Assembly (NCBI GenBank): GCA_014208095.1
Contig: JACHMT010000005.1
Coordinates: 372,001 to 436,000, forward strand
Origin: Actinospineispora eucalypti
GTDB taxonomy: Bacteria > Actinomycetota > Actinomycetes > Mycobacteriales > Pseudonocardiaceae
Length of the DNA: 64,000 nucleotides
Reading direction: 5' to 3'
In this document: piece after piece, positions 51,959 through 59,767 of the stretch
Layout: the number at the start of each line of letters is the position of its first letter
Position numbering within the stretch: the first letter of the stretch is position 1
The notes under the pieces: generated by a model
The model's input: the letters and a program-made list of their open reading frames with translations, nothing else
Told to the model about the DNA's origin: nothing
Databases searched by the model: none
Translations under genes and position numbers: made by a program

Positions 51959-51967
51959 TTAGTCCGG
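51959..51967 (-). repeat. Right terminal inverted repeat
   Basis: TTAGTCCGG, the inverse of 46241-46249, ten bases upstream of the tnpA start. Nine bases separate it from the resumed DUF4192 coding sequence. Confidence 0.75.
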
Positions 51968-51976
51968 TCAACAGGT

Positions 51977-52939
51977 CCGAGGGACTCGCTGGTGCTGCTG
52001 GGCACCGAGGCCGACGGCCCGCACGTGGTGTTCACCCTGCGGGTGGACCTCCCGGGGCGCGGTACGCCGCGCGGCGTGCTGCGCATGCTGGCCGCCACGG
52101 TCGCCAGGCAGAACTGCGCGGCGGTGTTCGTCGCGGTGATCGGGGGAACGCGGCCGAAGTTCGCCGGCAGCCCGCCGAAGGCGGTGCGCCAGCTCATCCA
52201 GGAATGCGGAGAGCTCGATGTGCAGGTCCGGGACGTGCTCTGGGCCGCCGAGCTGGCGAAGGGGGCGGAATGGTTCCGGTTGGGCGGGCGGCCGGAGTCC
52301 GGCACCCTGCCGGACCCGGCGGAGTCACCGCTCGCGGCGCACCTGGCGGCGGCCGGCGAGGTGACCTACGCAGACCGGGAGGAGTTGGAGCGGATGATGG
52401 CCCCGGGCGACCCCGAGGTGCTCCGGCGCCGGGCCGAGCTGGTCAACGACCGGATCGACGAGGCGCTCGCGGACGACGATGATCTGCCGCCCTACGGGCT
52501 GGAGGCGGTCGAGCTGCTGGACCGGTGGCTGGCGGAAGCCACTCGGGGCCGGCCTCGGTTCACCGACGAGGACGTGGCGGAGATCTGCCTGGCGCTGAGC
52601 GACCCGCTGGTGCGCGACGCGGCGTTCGGGTTCGCCCACCACGGGGACCCGAAGGTCGCGGAGCGGCTGTGGACCGCGCTGTTGCCGGAGGTGCCCGACC
52701 CGGAGGCGGCCGAGGTCGCCGTGCTGCTCGCGCACACCGCGCTGCTCACCGGCCGGCACGCGCTGATCGGCGTCGCTCTGGACCGTGCGCTGCGGGCCTG
52801 GCCGGGCCACCAGGTCGCGGTCGCGTTCCGCGCGGCGGTGGTCGCCGGCTACGAGCCGGAGCGGCTGGCCTCCTGGTTCGCCGAGGGCACCCGCCGCGCG
52901 GTCGCCGAGCTGACCGGCTTCGACCCCACCCTGAATTAG
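51977..52939 (+). pseudogene. DUF4192 gene, 3' fragment
   Basis: Resumes the interrupted gene at PRDSLVLLGTEADGPHVVFT and continues 320 codons to the normal DUF4192 end (ASWFAEGTRRAVAELTGFDP). Joined to 46134-46235 it gives a 354-aa protein, the usual family length. No frameshift or stop has accumulated, so the insertion looks recent. It has no evident start; a transcript could enter from the element. Its stop overlaps that of the convergent galE. Confidence 0.85.
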
Positions 52940-53898
52940 GGATAGAGGTAGGTACGGGTGAACTCCCAGGCATCGCCGACGATGCGCGGCAGCTCGGTGC
53001 GGGTGGGCCGCCAGCCCAGCTCGCGGTGGGCCAGCTCGTTGGACGCGATCAGCACGGCCGGGTCGCCGGCCCGGCGCGGGGCCAGCTGGGTGGGCAGCGC
53101 GTGGCCGGTCACCTCCCGGCAGGTGTCGATCACCTGGCGCACCGAGAAACCGCTTCCGCTGCCCAGGTTGTACACCCGGTGCTGCTTCGGCGTGGCGTGC
53201 TGAAGGGCGAGCAGGTGGGCGTCCGCGAGGTCGTCGACGTGGATGTAGTCGCGGATGCACGTGCCGTCCGGGGTCGGCCAGTCGTCGCCGTAGATCTGGA
53301 CCGACTCCCGCTTGCCCGCGGCCACCTGCAGCACGATCGGGATCAGGTGGGTCTCCACCGCGTGCCGCTCGCCGAACCGGCCGTGGGCACCGGCCACGTT
53401 GAAGTACCGCAGGCTCACCCCGGCCAGCCCGTACGCGGCGGCGTAGGAGGCGATCGCGTGGTCGATCGCCAGCTTGGTGGCCCCGTAGGTGTTGGTCGGG
53501 CGGGTGGGCGCGTCCTCGGTGATCGGTGTCTGGTCCGGCTCGCCGTAGGCGGCGGCGGTGGACGAGAACACCAGCCGGGGGGTGCCCGCCTCCCGCATTG
53601 CCTCGAGCAGCCGGAAGGTGGTCAGCACGTTGCCCCGCCAGTACCGGTCCGGGTGCTCCATCGACTCGCCGACCAGCGACTTCGCCGCGAAGTGCAGCAC
53701 GCCGTCGACACCCTCGGCGAGCAGCGGGGCCGCCGCGTCGGCCAGGTCGCCCTCGACGAACCGGCAGCCGTCCGGCACCGCGTCGCGGTGCCCGGTAGAC
53801 AGGTCGTCCAGCACCACCACGTCATGCCCGGCCTCGACCAGCTGGGCCGCGCACACGCTACCCAGGTACCCGGCCCCGCCGGTGACCAGCACTCGCAC
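52936..53898 (-). CDS. galE: UDP-glucose 4-epimerase GalE
   Basis: Short-chain dehydrogenase-type epimerase (320 aa from GTG 53898) interconverting UDP-glucose and UDP-galactose. NAD motif VTGGAGYLG (residues 5-13), active-site Ser/Thr in FSSTAAAYGEPD, and YGATK carrying the catalytic Tyr and Lys. The GTG has GGGAGG six bases before it; ATG 53916 is upstream and less likely. In corynebacteria galE also stands next to the dtxR/ideR gene. Confidence 0.94.
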   Translation of the reverse strand: MRVLVTGGAGYLGSVCAAQLVEAGHDVVVLDDLSTGHRDAVPDGCRFVEGDLADAAAPLLAEGVDGVLHFAAKSLVGESMEHPDRYWRGNVLTTFRLLEAMREAGTPRLVFSSTAAAYGEPDQTPITEDAPTRPTNTYGATKLAIDHAIASYAAAYGLAGVSLRYFNVAGAHGRFGERHAVETHLIPIVLQVAAGKRESVQIYGDDWPTPDGTCIRDYIHVDDLADAHLLALQHATPKQHRVYNLGSGSGFSVRQVIDTCREVTGHALPTQLAPRRAGDPAVLIASNELAHRELGWRPTRTELPRIVGDAWEFTRTYLYP

Positions 53899-54058
53899 GC
53901 CTGTCCTCCCGATCATTCACGGTCTGTGCCGGCACACCGTCTCACGACGTGGTGGAGGAGCCCGAGTCGGCCGCCCCTCGGCCGCCGGGATCGGGGCGTG
54001 CGACTCGTGTTCTCCCGCACGCGCCTAACTGGGCGCGCGCTCGGCGGCGCGTTCCGCG

Positions 54059-54790
54059 CTAGCTCTCCCGGCCGCGGGCCCGGACGAGCACCGCGTGCGC
54101 GAGCAGCGGCTGAACCTGTGCCTGCTCGCCCTCGGCATGCACCGGCACCGGGTCGCCGAACCTCGGGATGCCACCCACCGTCACGTCCTGGCCCGGCACG
54201 ATGCCGGCCCCCTTGAGCTCGGTCATGAGGTCGGCGTCCGCCTGCACGTGCTCGGCGATGCGCCGCACCTCCACCGCGCCGCCGCCGCGCCGGGCGAACT
54301 CGTCCAGCCGCTGCAGGCCGAGCTCGAGCGAGGGGGCGGTGTGGGACTCGGCCGGAGCGTCCGAGTCGCCTCGGCTGAGCTCGTCCAGCCCGGGGATCGG
54401 GTTGCCGTACGGGGACACCGTCGGGTCGCCGAGCAGGCGGACCAGCTTGCGCTCCACGGCGTCGCTCATCACGTGCTCCCAGCGGCAGGCCTCCGCGTGC
54501 ACGTGCTCCCACTCCAGACCGATCACGTCGGTCAGCAGGCGCTCGGCGAGGCGGTGCTTGCGCATCACCGACACCGCGCGCGCCCGGCCGGTGGGGGTGA
54601 GCTCCAGGTGCCGGTCACCGGCCACGACGACCAGCCCGTCGCGGGACATCCGAGCGACCGTTTGACTCACCGTCGGCCCACTCTGGCCGAGCCGTTCCGC
54701 GATACGGGCCCGCAGCGGAACGATGCCCTCTTCCTCGAGCTCGTAGATTGTGCGGAGATACATCTCGGTGGTGTCAATGAGGTCGTTCAT
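54059..54790 (-). CDS. ideR: Iron-dependent repressor IdeR (DtxR family)
   Basis: Metal-activated repressor of 243 aa. The winged helix is MNDLIDTTEMYLRTIYELEE and IAERLGQSGPTVSQTVARMS; the dimer and metal-binding domain has LGLEWEHVHAEACRWEHVMS-type sequence (residues about 80-108, with the His and Glu/Cys ligands HAEACRWEH); then PYGNPIPG, and the C-terminal SH3-like domain from about 150. With Fe(II) it would repress siderophore genes and control storage. It is a single gene, 161 bases after the end of the sulfurtransferase promoter side, divergent from the sulfurtransferase. Confidence 0.95.
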   Translation of the reverse strand: MNDLIDTTEMYLRTIYELEEEGIVPLRARIAERLGQSGPTVSQTVARMSRDGLVVVAGDRHLELTPTGRARAVSVMRKHRLAERLLTDVIGLEWEHVHAEACRWEHVMSDAVERKLVRLLGDPTVSPYGNPIPGLDELSRGDSDAPAESHTAPSLELGLQRLDEFARRGGGAVEVRRIAEHVQADADLMTELKGAGIVPGQDVTVGGIPRFGDPVPVHAEGEQAQVQPLLAHAVLVRARGRES

Positions 54791-54881
54791 GACTTCCGCC
54801 CTTCGTCCTCCTCCAATGGTATCCGCTCATCCGGCGGCTGGATTCGGTTGACCCATCCGTGTAGCGGGTTGCTCCGGCAAG

Positions 54882-55763
54882 ATGGGCCGTGTGTCTCCGC
54901 TGATCTCCGCCGCCGACCTGGCGACCGCCCTGAACGAGCAACCGCCCCCGGTGCTGCTGGACGTCCGCTGGCGGCTGGCCGGGCCGCCCGCGCTGCCCGA
55001 CTACCGCTCCGGACACCTGCCGGGCGCGGTGTTCGTGGACCTGGCCACGGTGCTGGCCGACCCGCCCGGCGCCGGCGGGCGGCACCCGCTGCCGGAGGCC
55101 GGCCGGCTCGCCTCCGCGTTCGCCGGGCTCGGCGTCTCGGACGGCTCGGCGGTGGTCTGCTACGACGACGACAACGGCTCGATCGCCGCGCGGGCCTGGT
55201 GGCTTCTGCGCTGGCTGGGACTCGGCCGGACCGACCCCCGCCAGGTCCGGGTGCTGGACGGCGGGTACGCGGGGTGGGTGGCCGAGGGGCGCCCGGTGAG
55301 CACCGAGGTGCCGGCGCCGCGCCCTGGCACGCTGACCGCGCGCCCCGGCTCCATGCCGGTGCTGGACGCCGACGCGGCCGGCGAGCTGGCCCTCGGCGGC
55401 GTGCTGCTGGACGCCCGGGCGCCGGAGCGGTACCTGGGCGAGACCGAGCCGGTCGATCCGCGCGCCGGGCACATCCCGGGCGCGCGCAACGCCCCGTTCG
55501 CCCGGCACACCGGAGCGGACGGGCACTGGCGCCCGCCCGCCGAGCTGGCCGGGCACTACCGGGCGCTGGGCGTGACCGGGCCGGACCCGGTGGGCGCCTA
55601 CTGCGGCTCCGGGGTCACGGCCACCTCGGTGGTGTTCGCGCTGGAGTACGCCGGCCTGCGCTCTCCGGACCGGCCCGCCGCGCTGTACACCGGCTCCTGG
55701 TCGCAGTGGAGCGCCGACCCGGAGCGTCCGGCAGCGGTGGGCACGGAGAGCGAGAGGGCCTAA
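54882..55763 (+). CDS. Thiosulfate/3-mercaptopyruvate sulfurtransferase (rhodanese-like)
   Basis: Two rhodanese domains (293 aa). The C-terminal domain holds the catalytic Cys in AYCGSGVTAT; the N-terminal one contains DYRSGHLPGAVFVDL but no active Cys at the loop (CYDDDNGS), so it is the structural copy. The second domain has DPRAGHIPGARNAPF. It moves sulfur from thiosulfate or mercaptopyruvate to acceptors such as cyanide or thiols. Start is ATG 54882 or GTG 54891. Eleven bases before acuC, it may head the acuC-pat operon. Confidence 0.9.
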   Translation: MGRVSPLISAADLATALNEQPPPVLLDVRWRLAGPPALPDYRSGHLPGAVFVDLATVLADPPGAGGRHPLPEAGRLASAFAGLGVSDGSAVVCYDDDNGSIAARAWWLLRWLGLGRTDPRQVRVLDGGYAGWVAEGRPVSTEVPAPRPGTLTARPGSMPVLDADAAGELALGGVLLDARAPERYLGETEPVDPRAGHIPGARNAPFARHTGADGHWRPPAELAGHYRALGVTGPDPVGAYCGSGVTATSVVFALEYAGLRSPDRPAALYTGSWSQWSADPERPAAVGTESERA

Positions 55764-55773
55764 CGTCAGCGCC

Positions 55774-56943
55774 ATGACTACCTCGCCCGCCGTGGTGTGG
55801 ACGCCCGGGCTGCTGGCCTACCGGCTGAGCGACACCCACCCGCTGGACCCGATCCGGCTGGACCTCACGGTCCGGCTGGCCACCGAGCTCGGCGTGCTGG
55901 ACGGCATCGACGTGCTCACCCCGCAACCCGCGCCGGACGAGCAGATCGAGCGGGTGCACCGGCCGGAGTACCTGTCCGCGGTCAAGTCGGCGCCGGACAT
56001 CCCGTGGGGGGCCGGGCACGGGCTGGGCACCCCGGACAACCCGATCTTCCACGGCATGCACGAGGCCAGCGCGCTGGTGTGCGGCGGCTCCCTGCTGGCC
56101 GCCCGGGAGATCGCCTCCGGCCGGGTGGACCGCGCGGTCAACATCGCCGGCGGGCTGCACCACGCGATGTCCAACGAGGCCGCCGGATTCTGTGTCTACA
56201 ACGACTGCGCGGTGGCGATCTCCTGGTTGCTGGACCACGGGTTCGAGCGGATCGCCTACGTGGACGTGGACGTGCACCACGGCGACGGGGTACAGGCCGC
56301 CTTCGCCGGCGACCCCCGGGTGCTGACCATCTCCGTCCACCAGCATCCGCTGACCCTCTGGCCGGGCACCGGCTGGCCGGGGGAGGTGGGGTCCGGCGAC
56401 GCGGCCGGCACCTCGGTGAACCTGCCGCTGCCGCCGGGCACGCGGGACGGCGCCTGGCTGCGCGCCTTCCGGGCCGTGGTGCCCGCGCTGCTGGCCGAGT
56501 TCCGCCCCTCGCTGCTGGTGACCCAGTGCGGGGTGGACACCCACCACGAGGACCCGCTGGCCGAGCTGAGCCTCTCGGTGGACGGCCACCGGGCCATCTA
56601 CCAGGAGCTGCGCGGGCTGGCCGAGGCCCACGCGAACGGCAAGTGGCTGGCGCTGGGCGGCGGCGGGTACAGCCTGTTCCGGGTGGTGCCCCGCTCCTGG
56701 ACCCACCTGATGGCCACCGTGCTGGACCGGGACGTACCCGCCGAGGCGGCCATGCCGGCCGACTGGCTGGCACACACCGCCGGGCTGACCGGCCTGCCGC
56801 TGCCCACCGCGATGGGCGAGGGCGCGCCGCTGGACCACGAACCGTGGGGCACCGGCGGCGACCCGGTGGACACGGCGGTCCTGGAGACCCGCCGCGCGGT
56901 GTTCCCGCTGCACGGCCTCGACCCCGACGACCCGAGGGACTGA
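55774..56943 (+). CDS. acuC: AcuC-like protein deacetylase
   Basis: Class I histone-deacetylase-type enzyme of 389 aa. Charge-relay His pair in GGLHHAMSNEAAGFC, zinc ligands in YVDVDVHHGDGVQ and QCGVDTHHEDPL, and GGGGYSLFRV near the end. AcuC removes acetyl groups from acetyl-CoA synthetase, and the next gene encodes a putative acetyltransferase for the same substrate, so the two form an on/off pair. The stop is four bases before that gene. Confidence 0.9.
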   Translation: MTTSPAVVWTPGLLAYRLSDTHPLDPIRLDLTVRLATELGVLDGIDVLTPQPAPDEQIERVHRPEYLSAVKSAPDIPWGAGHGLGTPDNPIFHGMHEASALVCGGSLLAAREIASGRVDRAVNIAGGLHHAMSNEAAGFCVYNDCAVAISWLLDHGFERIAYVDVDVHHGDGVQAAFAGDPRVLTISVHQHPLTLWPGTGWPGEVGSGDAAGTSVNLPLPPGTRDGAWLRAFRAVVPALLAEFRPSLLVTQCGVDTHHEDPLAELSLSVDGHRAIYQELRGLAEAHANGKWLALGGGGYSLFRVVPRSWTHLMATVLDRDVPAEAAMPADWLAHTAGLTGLPLPTAMGEGAPLDHEPWGTGGDPVDTAVLETRRAVFPLHGLDPDDPRD

Positions 56944-56947
56944 CCCG

Positions 56948-59761
56948 GTGGCCGGCAGCTCGGTCCAGGCCTCCGAGGCCGGGTACCCGCGCCACTGGGA
57001 AGCGGACGTCGTCGCGTCCGACGGCGGTGTGGTGCACCTGCGGCCGATCCTGCCCGGCGACGCGAACGCGCTGGTGGAGTTCCACGGCAGGCTCTCCGTG
57101 CGTACCCGGTACCTGCGCTACTTCGGGCCGTACCCGCGCATCCCGCCGGCCGACCTGGAACGGTTCACCGTGCTCGACCACCGCGACCGGGTGGCCTTCG
57201 TCGGCTGGCTGGGGGAGGAGATCATCGCGGTCGGCCGGTACGTCCGGTTGGACGGCCCGGGCGCGCCCGAGGTGGCTTCGGCGGAGGTGGCGTTCGTGGT
57301 GCGGGACGACCACCAGGGCCGGGGGCTGGGGTCGATCCTGCTGGAACACCTCGCGGCGGCGGGGCGGGAGGTCGGGCTGCGCCGGTTCACCGCCGAGGTG
57401 CTGGCGGAGAACCACCAGATGGTGCGGGTCTTCCTGGACGCCGGCTACCAGGTGCGCCGCGAGTTCGCCGAGGGCGTGCTGCACCTGGAGTTCGACATCG
57501 ACCCGACCGAGCGCTCGCTGGCCGTGCGGGACGCGCGGGAACAGGCCGCCGAGGCGCGCAGCGTGCACAACGTGCTGCACCCCGGGTCCGTGGCGGTGAT
57601 CGGCGCCTCCACCGACCCGGCGAAGATCGGCCACGCGGTGCTGGCGAACCTGCTGCGGGCCAACTTCACCGGGCCGGTGTTCCCGGTCAACCCCAACGCC
57701 CGGTCGGTTCGCGGGGTGCGGGCCTACGCCTCGGTCACCGAGATCCCGGACGAGGTGGACCTGGCCGTGGTGGCGATCCCGGCCACCGGGCTGGACGAGG
57801 TGATGGACTCCTGCCTGGCCAAAGGCGTGAAGGCGCTGGTCGTGCTGAGCTCCGGGTTCGCCGACGCCGGGCCGGGCGGGGTGCCGGCGCAGCGGACGCT
57901 GGTCGAGTCGGCGCGGGGCCACGGCATGCGGGTGATCGGGCCGAACGCCCTCGGCGTGGTGAACACCAAACCGGAGATCCGGCTCAACGCCACGCTCGCG
58001 CCGGACCCGCCGGGCCGGGGACGGGTGGGCTTCTTCTGCCAGTCGGGCGCGCTGGGCATCACCATCCTGGCCGGGTTGCGGGCGCGCGGCCTCGGCCTGT
58101 CCACCTTCGTCTCGGCGGGCAACCGGGCCGACCTCTCCGGCAACGACCTGCTGCAGTACTGGCAGACCGACCCGGACACCGACGTGGTGCTGCTCTACCT
58201 GGAGACCTTCGGCAACCCGCGCAAGTTCGCCCGGCTGGCCCGGCGGCTGGCCCGGGAGAAGCCGGTGGTCGCGGTGAAGAGCGGGCGGTTCGCCGCCGAG
58301 CTGCCGTCCTTCGGAGGCGGCCGGCCGCCGGCGGACGAGGCCAGCGTGCAGGCGCTGTTCGAGCAGGCCGGGGTGATCCGGGTGCAGACCCTGCCGCAGC
58401 TGTTCGACACCGCCCAGCTGCTCGCGTACCAACCCCTGCCCGCCGGTCCCCGGGTCGCCGTGGTCGGCAACTCCAGCGCGTTGGGCGTGCTGGTCACCGA
58501 CGCGCTGCTGGACGAGGGGCTGACCCCGGCCGGCGCCCCGGTGGACGTGGGCACCTCGGCCACCCCCGAGCGCTTCGCCGAGGCGGTGGCCGGCGCGCTG
58601 GGCCACCCGGGCTGCGACGCGCTGGTCGCGGTGTTCGTGCCGCCGGTGGCCACGCCGGGCCTGGACTACGCCCGGGCGCTGCGCGCGGCGGTGGCCGACT
58701 CGGCCAAGCCGGTGGTGACCACCTTCCTCGCCGTGGAGGGCGTGCCCGCCGAGCTGGCGGTGGCCGGGCCGGACGGCCAGCCCGTGGCGGGTTCGGTGCC
58801 CAGCTACCCGAGCCCGGAGCGGGCGGTCGCGTCGCTGGCCAGGGTGCTGCGCTACGCCCGGTGGCGGGCCACCCCGGTCGGCGACTACGTGCGGCCGGAG
58901 GGCGTCAACCGGGAACGCGCGGTGGCGCTGGTCGACCGGCTGGACCGGGAGCGCGCGGCGGAGCCGGCCGACGACTCGTCCCCGCCCGGCGCCGCCCGCG
59001 CCTCCTCCGGCGCCGCCCGCGCCTCCTCCGGCGTCGCCCGCGCCTCGGCCGGCGCCGCCGGCGTCGGGGACGAGGACGTTCCGGAGGACGCCTTCGCGCT
59101 GGATGACGGGGCCGCGCTCGGGCTGTTGGGCTGCTACGGGATCGAGGTCACCGCGTTCCGCACGGTGGACTCGGCCGAGTCGGCGCTGGCGGCGGCCGAG
59201 GAGCTGGGCTACCCGGTGACGCTGAAGGGCCTGGGGGAGCGCTGGCACGGTCCGGAGCTGATCGGCATCCGGCTGGACCTGGGCTCGCCGGACACCGTGG
59301 CCGGGGCCTACCACGACCTGGCCGAGATCACCGGCGCCCGCGAGCTGATCATCCAGCGGATGGCGCCGAAGGGGCCGTCCTGTGTGCTCGAGGTCGTGGA
59401 CGACCCGTCCTTCGGTTCACTGCTCTCCTTCGGGCTGGCCGGCATCGCCACCGAGCTGCTCGGCGACCGGGCGCACCACGTCATCCCGCTGACCAGGCAG
59501 GACGCCGCCGCGCTGATCCGGGCGCCGAAGGCGGCGCCACTGCTCACCGGTTACGGCGGCACCCCGCCGGTGGACCTCGCGGCCCTGGAGGACCTGGCGC
59601 TGCGGGTGAGCTGCCTGGCCGAGGACCTGCCGGAGGTGCGGTCCGCGCGGCTGCGCCTGCTGGCCGCGCCCGGCACGGTGTCGGTCACCGGCGCCCGGAT
59701 CGTGCTGGGCCCGCCGCCGGCGCCGGGCACGCACGACGGCGGACCCCGCCGCATCGGCTGA
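56948..59761 (+). CDS. GNAT protein acetyltransferase fused to acyl-CoA synthetase-like domain (Pat/AcuA-like)
   Basis: Protein of 937 aa. The GNAT domain is at the N-terminus (about 18-195), with VAFVVRDDHQGRGLGSILLEHL as the acetyl-CoA loop. The rest is a NDP-forming acyl-CoA synthetase: CoA-binding VAVIGASTDPAKIGHAVL, a succinyl-CoA-ligase-like part, and an ATP-grasp region from about 715. The order is the reverse of E. coli PatZ, as known for Streptomyces PatA. An Ala/Ser/Arg repeat linker (about residues 678-698) separates the halves. It probably acetylates and silences acetyl-CoA synthetase; AcuC upstream reverses that. Confidence 0.88.
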   Translation: MAGSSVQASEAGYPRHWEADVVASDGGVVHLRPILPGDANALVEFHGRLSVRTRYLRYFGPYPRIPPADLERFTVLDHRDRVAFVGWLGEEIIAVGRYVRLDGPGAPEVASAEVAFVVRDDHQGRGLGSILLEHLAAAGREVGLRRFTAEVLAENHQMVRVFLDAGYQVRREFAEGVLHLEFDIDPTERSLAVRDAREQAAEARSVHNVLHPGSVAVIGASTDPAKIGHAVLANLLRANFTGPVFPVNPNARSVRGVRAYASVTEIPDEVDLAVVAIPATGLDEVMDSCLAKGVKALVVLSSGFADAGPGGVPAQRTLVESARGHGMRVIGPNALGVVNTKPEIRLNATLAPDPPGRGRVGFFCQSGALGITILAGLRARGLGLSTFVSAGNRADLSGNDLLQYWQTDPDTDVVLLYLETFGNPRKFARLARRLAREKPVVAVKSGRFAAELPSFGGGRPPADEASVQALFEQAGVIRVQTLPQLFDTAQLLAYQPLPAGPRVAVVGNSSALGVLVTDALLDEGLTPAGAPVDVGTSATPERFAEAVAGALGHPGCDALVAVFVPPVATPGLDYARALRAAVADSAKPVVTTFLAVEGVPAELAVAGPDGQPVAGSVPSYPSPERAVASLARVLRYARWRATPVGDYVRPEGVNRERAVALVDRLDRERAAEPADDSSPPGAARASSGAARASSGVARASAGAAGVGDEDVPEDAFALDDGAALGLLGCYGIEVTAFRTVDSAESALAAAEELGYPVTLKGLGERWHGPELIGIRLDLGSPDTVAGAYHDLAEITGARELIIQRMAPKGPSCVLEVVDDPSFGSLLSFGLAGIATELLGDRAHHVIPLTRQDAAALIRAPKAAPLLTGYGGTPPVDLAALEDLALRVSCLAEDLPEVRSARLRLLAAPGTVSVTGARIVLGPPPAPGTHDGGPRRIG

Positions 59762-59767
59762 GCCGGC

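Larger units (their letters stand above)
46236..51976. mobile_element. Tn554-like element (about 5.7 kb) inserted in a DUF4192 gene
   Basis: The limits are set by where DUF4192 coding sequence breaks (after 46235) and resumes (51977). Inside these limits lie 9-bp inverted repeats (46241-46249 and 51959-51967), two overlapping tyrosine recombinase genes near the right end, a stub of a third gene, an unknown cargo gene and a small membrane-protein frame. No target duplication is visible, in keeping with tyrosine-recombinase transposons of the Tn554 class. The broken tnpA suggests that the element cannot move by itself now. Confidence 0.85.

Noticed and set aside
56138..59314. 1058-codon minus-strand frame opposite the acetyltransferase gene
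   Set aside because: Antisense shadow; the plus-strand gene has an intact GNAT and acyl-CoA synthetase.
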